Source: Saltatorellus ferox (GTDB lineage: Bacteria > Planctomycetota > UBA1135 > GCA-002686595). Taken from it: DNA of 64,000 bases. Location: NCBI GenBank assembly GCA_007751475.1, contig CP036434.1:5771524-5835523 (forward strand). The letters run 5' to 3'. Positions 8,664-16,812 of this stretch are shown here, piece after piece (position 1 is the stretch's first letter; every line of letters starts with the position of its first letter). The notes below the pieces were generated by a model. The model saw only the letters and a list, made by a program, of their open reading frames with translations. It searched no databases and was not told the origin of the DNA. A program made the position numbers and the translations under genes.

Positions 8664-9865
8664 GACTTGCTGACCTCATTCGCTTCGAAGAGTTCCGGCA
8701 GCTGCTTCATGAGCTGCGCCAGGAACCCGGGGCGCGCCTCGAAGATCTTTCGAGCATCCGGGTTCTCGACGAAGAGCGCAGCGATGTCGGAGGCCTCACC
8801 ACCCGCTCTCAGCTGTGCATCGAGAAGATCCCGGAACGAGTCGAGAGCGCGTTGATCGCGCCCCTGCTGGGCATAGGCGACGCCGATGTTGAAACGCACG
8901 ACGTTGAATCGTGCCTCGTCCGAGCTGAGCCCGGAGATGTTCATCCAGCGCCAGAGGATCAACGCTTCATGAACGTCGCCCTCGAGGAAATGGAGTCGGC
9001 CGAGCTGCATGGCGGCATGCCCGCGGTTCGAAAGGCTCAGTGCCGTATCGAAGACGTCGCGATACAGGGAGGCCGCCTTGAGCTTCTTCCCCTCGCGCGA
9101 GTAGACATACGCCAGGTAGATCCGCGCCTCTTCGTGGCTCGGGTCGATCTCGATGGACTGACTGAGCAGCCGGCGGCCCTTCTCCAGGGGATCCGCGATC
9201 TGCTCGAGCCGCCCGTTCAGAAGGTGCCGGGCCTCCAGCCAGTCCGACCGACCACCCCAGGTCGAGCGCTCCTCCCCCATCTCCATCGCACCGACCGCTT
9301 CCGCGGAGTGCGCCTCATCGGCGCGGCCGGAGGAGACCACGCCGTCGACGAATCCGCGCCCCTGGGTCTTCGCATCCTGCACCGGGACGGCCGCTTCGAA
9401 GACACGCTCTCGGAAGCCGGGGCCATCGATGGCGGAAAGCGTATAAGCCTTGCCCAGCTGATAGAAAATCGTGGCGAGGCGGTGCGCCAGATCGATGTTC
9501 TCCGCTGCCTTCGCGATCTCGCCTGCGCCGAGCATCGCGATCCTGGCCTCGAGCCGCTGGGGGTCCGACAGGTCACGGTGCAGCCGCGCGAAGCGCCGGA
9601 TATCGTCCAGGAAGATCTGGCACTCGGCCGAATCCTCCAGGCGCACCATCGCCCGGGCCGCGGCGACCTCGTCCAGCTCCCCATCGACCAGGCAGGAGAG
9701 ATCGGCCTGCAGAGCGACCTGTGAGTCCGTCAACCCTTCACCCCACGCATCGAAGTCCCAAGCAGCGCCTCCCAGGGGGCCCCCGCTGGAGCCCCCGCTG
9801 GAGCCCCCGCTGGAGCCCCCGCTGGAGTTGCTGGACGCTGGTCCTGATGAGTGGTGAGAAGTCAT
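8660..9865 (-). CDS. Anti-sigma-factor-like protein with TPR-type repeats
   Basis: A 401-residue soluble protein downstream of an ECF-type sigma gene. The N terminus carries an SSGG repeat linker encoded by 12-bp repeats. Residues about 55-105 resemble a putative anti-sigma N-terminal helix bundle (LSCLVDGELD, then a helix with ECQIFLDDIRRF), but no HxxxCxxC zinc motif is present. The rest is helical with TPR-like repeats (EARIYLAYVYSREGKKLKAASLYR; RFNVVRFNIGVAYAQQGRDQRALDSF). There is no obvious membrane segment of its own; the coupled downstream gene supplies one. The start could instead be the ATG at 9886. The anti-sigma role is inferred from position and N-terminal pattern only. Confidence 0.65.
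   Translation of the reverse strand: MTSHHSSGPASSNSSGGSSGGSSGGSSGGPLGGAAWDFDAWGEGLTDSQVALQADLSCLVDGELDEVAAARAMVRLEDSAECQIFLDDIRRFARLHRDLSDPQRLEARIAMLGAGEIAKAAENIDLAHRLATIFYQLGKAYTLSAIDGPGFRERVFEAAVPVQDAKTQGRGFVDGVVSSGRADEAHSAEAVGAMEMGEERSTWGGRSDWLEARHLLNGRLEQIADPLEKGRRLLSQSIEIDPSHEEARIYLAYVYSREGKKLKAASLYRDVFDTALSLSNRGHAAMQLGRLHFLEGDVHEALILWRWMNISGLSSDEARFNVVRFNIGVAYAQQGRDQRALDSFRDLLDAQLRAGGEASDIAALFVENPDARKIFEARPGFLAQLMKQLPELFEANEVSKS
9781..9827. repeat. 12-bp tandem repeat encoding SSGG linker
   Basis: Nearly four copies of a 12-bp unit (CCCCGCTGGAGC) lie in frame in the anti-sigma-like gene and encode a flexible Ser/Gly linker. Copy-number change would alter linker length without a frameshift. 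Confidence 0.9.
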
Positions 9866-10075
9866 GGCAGTGGAGCGTGGGAACACCGCGAGTTCGTCGC
9901 GGGGTCGATCACAGGTCTTGGGTGCTGTGCAGGCGGAGTAGCGCTTTCAGCTCGGGTGGCTACAGAAAAGTTCGGTGTTCAGGGTCTCGCCAACGTTGAT
10001 CTTTCGATGCGCGGCGGCGGGCCAAAAATAAGGACGTCCGGGTGGGTCGGGAGGTTTCAGCGAAGGGAGCGGAAT

Positions 10076-11011
10076 TCAGGAACGGAGTGCATCGGAAGGA
10101 GACCCTCCACCCGGCAGATCGCCCTCGTGTCCGACGGGCCGCCCGACGCGAGCGGGCTTGCAGTCAGGGGGCAGCCCATCGAAGACCCGGCGCATGGCAC
10201 GGTGAATCTTCTTGCGAGCCCTGAAGATCACCATTTTCAGGTTCTCCAGCTTGATCCCGAGGGCGGCCGCAGCGTCGCGATAGCTGACGCCATCCACCTC
10301 GACGAGATGGAGCGCACGACGCTCTCGGTCGGAGAGCATGGTGTAAAATTCGATGTAGAGCTGCAGGTAGGTGACGTACGCCCGGCTGCACTCGAGGTTG
10401 GCCTCGTCCTGGAGAACACCCGCCAGCGGCGTGTCGCCGTGGGAAACGGGCTGATCCGAGAGATCCTCGAAGGGGATCTCACGTCGGTTGCCGCCCCCCG
10501 TACTCCTCGACCGAAGGTGCTTCAGCACCGTGTTCCGGACGATCATCGCCGTCCAAACGCGAAACGCATCGTCGCGAGAGGAATCGAAACGATGCGGGTA
10601 ACGGTAGACGTTGAAGAAGACTTCCTGGAGGACATCGCCGGCGTCGGCCTTGCTGTTGTAGCGGCGGAGGCGCCCGGCGACCTGGACGAGGAGGTGGGCG
10701 GCGTTCAGCTCGTACAGGAGACCGAAGGTGCCCCGTCCCGTGCTCTTGCGGAAACCATCCATCAGCGCGGTGCTGACGGCGTCCCGGAGCTGCTCCGAGT
10801 TCAGCGTGTCATCCGCGAAGGCAGCGCCAACCCGTGCACAATCCTCGTCGTCGAGTTCGGGCGCCAAACGCCCGCTGGAACCCGCCTGACCCATGGCAGC
10901 GCTCGCCATTTTCGATCCTGACTTCGCCAGCTCCGCGATCCTCTGCTCCAGCTTGGCGCGACCACCAGGGGTCGTCAGCGGACTGGCATGAAGGAGGTCG
11001 GAAACTTGCAT
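10076..11011 (-). CDS. ECF-type RNA polymerase sigma factor
   Basis: An RNA polymerase sigma-70-family factor. Numbered from the ATG at 11011 (311 residues), region 2 spans about 95-170 (LLYELNAAHLLVQVAGRLRRY, DVLQEVFFNVYRYPHRFD, WTAMIVRNTVLKHLRSRS) and region 4 about 222-275 (LSDRERRALHLVEVDGVSYRDAAAALGI then a helix ending RARKKIHRAM). A basic/Gly tail follows. The frame is open to starts at 11479 and 11584, which would add up to 190 residues; that stretch has a lower GC third position and no recognisable fold, so I prefer 11011, with low certainty about the exact start. The next genes on the strand are the anti-sigma-like and membrane proteins. Its regulon is unknown. Confidence 0.75.
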   Translation of the reverse strand: MQVSDLLHASPLTTPGGRAKLEQRIAELAKSGSKMASAAMGQAGSSGRLAPELDDEDCARVGAAFADDTLNSEQLRDAVSTALMDGFRKSTGRGTFGLLYELNAAHLLVQVAGRLRRYNSKADAGDVLQEVFFNVYRYPHRFDSSRDDAFRVWTAMIVRNTVLKHLRSRSTGGGNRREIPFEDLSDQPVSHGDTPLAGVLQDEANLECSRAYVTYLQLYIEFYTMLSDRERRALHLVEVDGVSYRDAAAALGIKLENLKMVIFRARKKIHRAMRRVFDGLPPDCKPARVGRPVGHEGDLPGGGSPSDALRS

Positions 11012-11681
11012 GGATTGAGAGGGGTCGGGTGCATCGTAGCCAGCTTCCTCCGATTCGTGTTCATCGAAAACTGCCCACCCTTCCGCGAGTCCTGAATCGA
11101 AAGAGTGAATGAGAGCGAGAGCGCCTTCGGGACGGTGAACGGGGTGGTTGTCCTGAAGGAACCTTGGATGCCGCAGGAAAGAATCGTCCTCCCGTGGACC
11201 CATGACGGATTTTCCGGGAACCGTCGGGGCTGACCCCACGTCCCTGAGGGCGACGAAAAGATCAGATGACGGACGAGCCTCAGCGGTCTCTCCGAACGAG
11301 CGCGCAAGCAGCTCCTTCGCTCCTCCTGAGGGAGGTCCTGAGAGAGGGCGAAGTGAGCGGCGAGTGGACGACGCCTGAAGAACCAGCGGCCTGGCGAGTT
11401 GGCGATCCGAAGGGGAAAATTCGGATCGAAGAGCTACGGCCGGAATCATGGCCGCCAAACCAGGTGTGTGCTGGTTCATGATGAGTAAGCGTCGGGGGAA
11501 CGCTGGTTTCGGGAAGTCTTGGGAAAAAGTGTGCGGTTTCGGATCACCCAAGTGAGCGAATGCGCACAAGGCATTGCAGCACAACCACTTACGTCAATTG
11601 TGCGCGTCGCGAGTCGTGTGGAGCGTGAAGTCGTGTTGAACCGAACGCCGCTTCTCTCGAAATCGCACTATCCTCCCGGCG
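11012..11681. other. Upstream region of sigma gene; open frame but weak coding signal
   Basis: The 670 bp between the preferred sigma start and queG are lower in GC than their surroundings. The sigma frame runs on without a stop to 11584, so an N-terminal extension of the sigma factor is possible. Divergent promoters for the sigma gene and queG are expected around 11480-11680; I see no convincing motif. Confidence 0.4.
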
Positions 11682-12839
11682 ATGCGATCCCTGGACGTAG
11701 CACGGACCACCACGCTCGACCTGGCCCGCGAGGCCGGCTTCGATCTCGCGGGGATCGCGCCCTTCGGACCGCCGCCGGACGCCGCGCGATTCGAGCGCTG
11801 GCTCGACGAAGAGCGCCACGGCTCGATGGGCTTTCTGGAGCGCGGGCGCGGTGCGACCGTCGATCCTGCGACCCAGTGGCCCCGGGGCAAGAGCCTCCTG
11901 ATGGTCGGCCTGGGGCACTCCCGCCCCGCTATCGAACTGGAGGGCGGCGGACGAATCGCACGCTACGCCGCAGGCCGCGACTATCACAACGTCGTCGGCA
12001 AGAAGCTCACGAAGCTACGCAAGCGCCTGATCCTCGAGGGCCTCTGCGCGCCGGGATCCCTGTTCGTGGACGCCACGCCGCTCCTGGAGCGAAGCCACGC
12101 GACCGCCGCCGGGCTCGGCTTCCCGTCGAAGGCCGCCAATCTGCTCCACCCTCGCTTCGGCCCATGGTTCTTCCTGGGCGAGATCATCCTGGAGACCGAC
12201 TTCGAGCCGACCCCCCACCAGGTTCCCGCGGGCTCGTGCGGAACCTGCACCGCCTGCATCGACGCGTGCCCCACGGACGCGATCGTGGCGCCCGGCGAGG
12301 TCGACGCGCGCCGCTGCATCAGCTACGCGACGATCGAACACCGCGGCCTCCTGGAGCACGCTCTCCGGGAACGGACGGGCCCCTGGGCGTTCGGCTGCGA
12401 TATCTGCTCGGAGGTTTGCCCCTGGGGGTCCAAGGCTCCGGACCTCGCGAAACGCTTCGGGACCCGGCCGGAGTTCATGGACGAAAGCGCGGCCGATGGT
12501 GAGGTGCTCGCCAGCATGCTCACGACGGCGAACGACGGAGAGGAAGGCCACGCGGTCCGCTACCAGGGCTCGCCGCTGAAACGGCCCGGTCGCGTCGGCA
12601 TCGCGAGGAACGCTGCCATCGCCCTCGGCCATGCGCCGAGCGAACGGGGTCGCGCGGCTCTGCTGGTGGCCCTCACCGACGACCCGTCCCCCGACGTCAG
12701 GGCCGCTGCCGCCTGGGGCCTCTCGAGGGCCCACCTGGACGACGTGGGAATTCGCCAGAGTCTCGGGGAGGCCCTCGCGCGGGAGCCCGACGCTGCGGCG
12801 CGCGAGGACATCGAGTCCTCGCTCGATCGCACGTCCTGA
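11682..12839 (+). CDS. queG: Epoxyqueuosine reductase QueG with C-terminal HEAT repeats
   Basis: This cobalamin-dependent iron-sulfur enzyme reduces epoxyqueuosine to queuosine in tRNA, the last step of queuosine synthesis. The 385-residue protein has the N-terminal QueG domain (GFDLAGIAPFG; the RYAAGRDYH substrate motif; ETD in the cobalamin-binding part) and two 4Fe-4S motifs: CGTCTACIDACP at 186-197 and CDICSEVCPW at 239-248. The last 70 or so residues (EEGHAVRYQGSPLKR, then alpha repeats with AIALG, DVRAAAAWGL) are the tRNA-binding HEAT part found in full-length QueG. The other queuosine gene in the window is queA at 31761; they are not in one operon. Confidence 0.95.
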   Translation: MRSLDVARTTTLDLAREAGFDLAGIAPFGPPPDAARFERWLDEERHGSMGFLERGRGATVDPATQWPRGKSLLMVGLGHSRPAIELEGGGRIARYAAGRDYHNVVGKKLTKLRKRLILEGLCAPGSLFVDATPLLERSHATAAGLGFPSKAANLLHPRFGPWFFLGEIILETDFEPTPHQVPAGSCGTCTACIDACPTDAIVAPGEVDARRCISYATIEHRGLLEHALRERTGPWAFGCDICSEVCPWGSKAPDLAKRFGTRPEFMDESAADGEVLASMLTTANDGEEGHAVRYQGSPLKRPGRVGIARNAAIALGHAPSERGRAALLVALTDDPSPDVRAAAAWGLSRAHLDDVGIRQSLGEALAREPDAAAREDIESSLDRTS

Positions 12840-13029
12840 TTTCTGCACGCGGACGTCGCGCCAGATCGACGCGGCGGGCTCGTCGACGTCGATTCCGCGC
12901 GACACGCCCCCATCGCCGCGCATGTCGCCCCATGGGACATCCGACGCAAACCCCTGCGCCGTAGCCATCTACAGTGGCCTGAGGGAGCGCCCCGGCTGCA
13001 TTGGTACGCCCTGTGCTTCCTCGAGTTCG

Positions 13030-13245
13030 ATGGAAAACATCCGCAACCAGTTCGAGTCCGACCGCAAGTGGTGCCCCGCCTGCAACGAGTACGTCCCCTA
13101 CCTCATGAGTCTGGACACGTCCTACTGCGCCAGCTGTGGCGGTGAGGTCCGGCTCTTCTCCAAGGAGCACTGGGAAGCCTTCACCGAACAAATCAAATCG
13201 CGCCGGCCCGCCGTGAGGCGCAGGCCGCGACGCGACACCGCCTGA
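13030..13245 (+). CDS. Small zinc-ribbon protein
   Basis: A 71-residue protein with two CxxC knuckles, CPAC at 15-18 and CASC at 38-41, spaced as in a zinc ribbon, followed by a helix and an Arg-rich tail (RRPAVRRRPRRDTA). The ATG at 13030 is chosen because the ordered sequence begins there; the open frame extends upstream without protein-like content. The metal ligand set is complete and the basic tail suggests binding to nucleic acid or ribosome, but no specific function can be assigned. It stands alone between queG and arsM, with a terminator downstream. Confidence 0.75.
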   Translation: MENIRNQFESDRKWCPACNEYVPYLMSLDTSYCASCGGEVRLFSKEHWEAFTEQIKSRRPAVRRRPRRDTA

Positions 13246-13343
13246 CCCTTCGAGTGACTCCTCCCCCCCCCGGCTGGTCACCCCGAGCACTCCCAAGGCG
13301 CTTCGGGCCAGCCACGAGTCGTGCTCCCCGCCGACTCCCCGTG

Positions 13344-13386
13344 AAAGCACCGCGACCCTGCCCCGGGGTCGCGGTGCTTTCTTTGA
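13344..13386 (+). terminator. Strong intrinsic terminator
   Basis: A 14-bp perfect stem (13344-13357 with 13367-13380) with a 9-base loop is followed by CTTTGATT. It ends transcription from the zinc-ribbon gene and insulates arsM, which starts 22 bp later. Confidence 0.8.
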
Positions 13387-13407
13387 TTCGGGTACAACCT
13401 TCGAGTC

Positions 13408-14628
13408 ATGACGATCGACTCCTCCTCGCCCGTTTCGGCCGGCGTCAGCCCCGCGTCCTCCGGATCCCTCCTCGACTCCGTGAAATCTCGCTACAGCGAG
13501 GGCGCCCGCGACGTCGTTCCCGAACTCTGCTGCCCCGTCGACTACGACGCGTCGCTCCTCGAGGTTCTCCCCCAGGAGATCATCGACCGCGACTATGGCT
13601 GCGGCGATCCGAGCCGCTTCGTCCGGCCCGACGACGTCGTGCTCGACCTCGGCTCCGGCGGCGGCAAGATCTGCTACATGGCGAGTCAGATCGTCGGCGC
13701 GGGCGGCCGCGTGATCGGCGTCGATACGACGACCGATATGCTGGAACTCGCGCGCAAGCACCGCCAAGAGGTCGGCGATCGCATCGGGTGGCACAACGTC
13801 GATTTCCGCCGCGGGCATATCCAGAACCTGCGACTCGATCACGACGCGCTCGGTGCGTGGCTGGAAGCGCATCCGGTGCGGGACGTTGCCGGCTACGAAG
13901 CGCTGGAAAGGGAGCGTGCTCGCCTGGAGCTCGAAGCTCCCATGATCCCGGACGAGAGCGTCGACGTGGTGCTCTCGAACTGCGTGCTCAATCTCGTGGA
14001 CCCGGCCGAGAAGCCAAAGATGTTCGCCGAGATCCACCGCGTTCTGAAGCGCGGCGGGCGCGCTGCGATCAGCGACATCGTCTGCGACGAGGACGTGCCG
14101 CAGGAGCTCCAGGACAACCCCGAACTCTGGTCCGGCTGCATCTCCGGCGCCATGCGTGAGGATCGCTTCCTCCAGGCGTTCGCGGACGCAGGGCTTTACG
14201 GCGTCGAGATCGCCGTCTATCAGTCGGAGCCCTGGGCGATCGTGCAGGGCATCGAGTTCCGCTCGATGACGGTCACCGCGCACAAGGGCAAGGAAGGGCC
14301 CTGCTACGACCACGGCGAGGCCGTGATCTACAGGGGCCCCTGGAAGTCGGTCGTCGACGATGACGGACATACCCTCCACCGTGGTCAACGCACCGCCGTC
14401 TGCCGCAAAACGCTCGGCCTCTACGAATCGGCGCCCTACGCGGACGACGTGATCGCGGTTCGACCACTCCAGGAAATCAGCGCCGAGAACGCACCGCTCT
14501 TCGACTGCTCGCGCGACAGCCTCCGCGCGCCCGCCGAGACCAAGTTCGGCGCCGCGCGTGCGGACGTGGCGCCGGGCACGAGCTGCTGCGATCCTGCGGG
14601 CGGGGCCGATGGCGCCAGCTGCTGCTAG
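13408..14628 (+). CDS. arsM: Arsenite S-adenosylmethionine methyltransferase (ArsM type)
   Basis: A class I AdoMet methyltransferase of 406 residues. The AdoMet motif is VLDLGSGGGK at 78-87. The three arsenic-binding cysteines known in ArsM are all present in their usual contexts: Cys65 in YGCG, Cys192 in SNCVLNL and Cys244 in SGCISGA. Residues about 140-180 form an insertion relative to short ArsM proteins. The C-terminal domain (about 270-375) is followed by a tail with two Cys pairs, CC at 393-394 and CC at 405-406, ending the protein. Predicted reaction: stepwise methylation of As(III), in the cytoplasm. The thiE-like gene overlaps its end by 20 bp. No arsR or arsenic efflux gene is adjacent; a DUF2064/TIGR04282 gene lies 4 kb away. 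Confidence 0.85.
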   Translation: MTIDSSSPVSAGVSPASSGSLLDSVKSRYSEGARDVVPELCCPVDYDASLLEVLPQEIIDRDYGCGDPSRFVRPDDVVLDLGSGGGKICYMASQIVGAGGRVIGVDTTTDMLELARKHRQEVGDRIGWHNVDFRRGHIQNLRLDHDALGAWLEAHPVRDVAGYEALERERARLELEAPMIPDESVDVVLSNCVLNLVDPAEKPKMFAEIHRVLKRGGRAAISDIVCDEDVPQELQDNPELWSGCISGAMREDRFLQAFADAGLYGVEIAVYQSEPWAIVQGIEFRSMTVTAHKGKEGPCYDHGEAVIYRGPWKSVVDDDGHTLHRGQRTAVCRKTLGLYESAPYADDVIAVRPLQEISAENAPLFDCSRDSLRAPAETKFGAARADVAPGTSCCDPAGGADGASCC

Positions 14629-15358
14629 TCGCGGGGAGCGCCGCGTCCGCCTCGGCGACGCGAAGCTGCTCCTGATCTTCACGCCCGATCTCGCCGCCGC
14701 CGATCCCCTGGCGGCGCTGGAGGCGGCGATGCCCTACGTGGACATCGTCCAGGTGCGGCCCAAGCCGCTCGGCGACCGCGCGGCTGGATCGGCCGCCCGC
14801 GCCACGATCACGGAGGCGCGGGCCGCGTTCGAGTGGTGCCAGCGGGTGCTGGACCTCCGTGCGCAGCTCGACCTGGACGCGCCGCCGCTCGTCTTCGTCA
14901 ACGATCGCGTGGACGTGGCCATCGCGCTCGCGGAGGCCGGGCTCGACGGCGTGCACGTCGGCACGGACGACATGCCCGCCAAGGCGGCGCGCCGCGCGCT
15001 CGGCGAGGACCAGCTTCTGGGTCTCTCCTCGCACACGACCCGCGACCTTGGTCGCGCCTGGGACGAGCCGATCGACATGCTCGGCTTCGGTCCGATCTTC
15101 GCCACGGCCACGAAGGGCTACGGAGCGGGCGACGCCCCTGCATCGACCTATGCGCCGAGGGTGGTGGGGCCCGAACTCGCCTGGGTCGCGTCCGAGACCG
15201 CGCCGGTGCCGGTCTTTCCCATCGGCGGGATTCACCTGGGCAATATCGCAGAGCTCGATCGCGTCGGACGGGCGGCAGTCGGCAGCGCCATCCTGGGGGC
15301 CGAGGATCCGGGCCAGGCCGCGCGTCACCTCAGGGAAGCGCTGCTCGGCGGCATCTGA
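14609..15358 (+). CDS. thiE: Thiamine phosphate synthase-like protein
   Basis: A TIM-barrel protein of 249 residues that matches ThiE, which joins HMP pyrophosphate and thiazole phosphate to thiamine phosphate. Motifs in order: VDIVQVRPK (the Gln-x-Arg-x-Lys diphosphate pocket), VFVNDRVDVA, GVHVGTDDMP, LGLSSHT, LGFGPIFATATKG and PIGGIH. The start at 14609 overlaps arsM by 20 bp; the ATG at 14558 would overlap further and adds an Arg-rich stretch. The overlap with arsM suggests co-expression. It carries an insertion of about 15 residues after the first motif. No other thiamine gene is nearby, so a different role cannot be excluded, as TenI-like relatives exist. Confidence 0.8.
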   Translation: MAPAAASRGERRVRLGDAKLLLIFTPDLAAADPLAALEAAMPYVDIVQVRPKPLGDRAAGSAARATITEARAAFEWCQRVLDLRAQLDLDAPPLVFVNDRVDVAIALAEAGLDGVHVGTDDMPAKAARRALGEDQLLGLSSHTTRDLGRAWDEPIDMLGFGPIFATATKGYGAGDAPASTYAPRVVGPELAWVASETAPVPVFPIGGIHLGNIAELDRVGRAAVGSAILGAEDPGQAARHLREALLGGI

Positions 15359-15379
15359 TCCGAAGCGAAACGCCGAGGG

Positions 15380-15979
15380 CTACGCCGCCTTGAAAGCGCG
15401 GCGCGCCAGCATGATGTTCCTCGAGTACACGAAGATCCCGGTCGACTGGCCGGTGACGCCGACCACGTCCCTGCGCCAGATGAAGTAGACGAGCAGCAGC
15501 AGCCCGCCCGCGAGGCTGCCGTACCAGAACGCCAGCGGGACGACGCTGCGCCCCGCGCGCTCGCTCGCGAACCACTGGAGCAGCATGCGGAACGTGAACG
15601 CGGCCTGGCCGATGAAGCCGATCGACACCCACAGGAAGCCCACGGGCTTCGTGATGTTGAAGATGACGTAGAGCGGCCCGGCGCCGCGCTGGAACTCCTG
15701 CTCCATCGCGACGGCCTCCAGCCAGCGCTCGCCGGAGAACTCGCGTCCGAGCTTGTCGACGACGATGAGGCCGTCGCCCGTACGGCGCAGGTCCAGCTTC
15801 TGGAGCGGCGCCTTCAGATCGATCTCGACGCGCTCACCGCTCGACTGCTGCTCGCTGCGTGCCTCCAGGAAGAGCGCGGAACCGACCAGCACGAGAATCG
15901 TCACGAGCACGATCAGAAGGCCGTAGTCGTGGCGGCGGGTCGACACCGGCGGCTCGAAGGACTCGCGTGACTCAGTCAC
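15380..15979 (-). CDS. Small membrane protein with lipid-A-disaccharide-synthase N-terminal-like domain
   Basis: A 199-residue membrane protein. One hydrophobic segment (YGLLIVLVTILVLVGSALFL) is followed by a soluble stretch of about 70 residues and then a LAB_N-type domain with two or three membrane helices (FLWVSIGFIGQAAFTFRMLLQW, then LAGGLLLLVYFIWRRD, ending YSRNIMLARR). LAB_N proteins accompany polyprenyl-phosphate glycosyltransferases. The GTG start at 15979 overlaps the end of the GT2 gene by 8 bp; no ATG fits well. Role inferred: membrane partner of the upstream GT2. Confidence 0.8.
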   Translation of the reverse strand: MTESRESFEPPVSTRRHDYGLLIVLVTILVLVGSALFLEARSEQQSSGERVEIDLKAPLQKLDLRRTGDGLIVVDKLGREFSGERWLEAVAMEQEFQRGAGPLYVIFNITKPVGFLWVSIGFIGQAAFTFRMLLQWFASERAGRSVVPLAFWYGSLAGGLLLLVYFIWRRDVVGVTGQSTGIFVYSRNIMLARRAFKAA

Positions 15980-16754
15980 GCAGGACCTCCCCGATCGGGA
16001 GGAGCAGACGACGCTTTCGCATCCAGCGCACCGCGACGAGGTCCTTCGTCGCTTTCCACGCACGGTTGCCGATCCCGTACTTCGACACGCCAGCGGTCCG
16101 CGGGTGGTGCCCGACGGGCGTCTCCGCGACGTCGAACCCGTGGTAGCGCAGAAGCGTCGGCAGGAAGCGATGCATCCCTTCGAAGAGCGGCAGCGCCTGG
16201 ATCGGAGCGCGCCGGAAGACCTTGAGCGAGCAGCCCGTGTCGCGGATCGAGTCCGCGCTGATCGAGTTGCGGACGCGGTTGGCGACCCTGGAACTCGCCC
16301 GACGCACGAAGCTGTCCTGACGCTTCTTGCGCCAGCCGACGACGGCGTCGTGGCCGCCTTCGCGGAGCATCGTCACCATGGCGGGCAGGTCCATGGGGTC
16401 GTTCTGGAGGTCCGCGTCGATGGTGGCGATGAGCTCGCCGGCGGCGACCTGGATCCCGGCGGCGATGGCGGCGGTCTGGCCGCAGTTCCGCTGGAAGAAG
16501 ACGCCCTTCACGCGCGCGTCCTTCGCATGGAGCTCCCGGATGATGCGCGCCGAGCCATCGCGACTTCCATCGTCGACGAGCACGAGTTCCCAGTCGGCCT
16601 CGGATCCGAGCGCTTCGACCATCTTCGCCAGCAATCGCGGGAGGTTCTCCTCCTCGTCGTAGACCGGCGCGACGACGGAGAGGCTCACCGACCCATCGGC
16701 GGGCCAGTGCTCGCGCACCTGAAACGGCAGCAGGTCCGTCTTCTCGGGATTCAT
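15972..16754 (-). CDS. GT2 family glycosyltransferase (polyprenyl-phosphate sugar transferase type)
   Basis: A 260-residue family 2 glycosyltransferase of the DPM1/ArnC/GtrB kind, which moves a sugar from a nucleotide donor to polyprenyl phosphate at the cytoplasmic face. Visible: VVAPVYDEEENLPRLL near 28, VDDGSRDGS near 60 (nucleotide site), QRNCGQTAAI, DADLQNDP near 117 (DxD metal site), a GWRKKRQDS substrate loop and RDTGCSLKVFRR. The C-terminal membrane helices of GtrB/ArnC are absent; the overlapping LAB_N-like gene could supply the anchor. Divergent from the GT39 gene at 16813. Confidence 0.85.
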   Translation of the reverse strand: MNPEKTDLLPFQVREHWPADGSVSLSVVAPVYDEEENLPRLLAKMVEALGSEADWELVLVDDGSRDGSARIIRELHAKDARVKGVFFQRNCGQTAAIAAGIQVAAGELIATIDADLQNDPMDLPAMVTMLREGGHDAVVGWRKKRQDSFVRRASSRVANRVRNSISADSIRDTGCSLKVFRRAPIQALPLFEGMHRFLPTLLRYHGFDVAETPVGHHPRTAGVSKYGIGNRAWKATKDLVAVRWMRKRRLLLPIGEVLRD

Positions 16755-16812
16755 GATTCGTAAGGGGTCAACACGCTGGAAGGATCACTATCTTCGGGAC
16801 CCAGGACCCCAA

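Noticed and set aside
13408..14628. Idea that the methyltransferase is an ordinary small-molecule or quinone methyltransferase
   Set aside because: The three Cys in YGCG, SNCVLNL and SGCISGA contexts fit ArsM specifically.
12697..14682. 661-residue minus-strand open frame
   Set aside because: Opposite queG, the zinc ribbon and arsM, all with recognisable catalytic or metal motifs.
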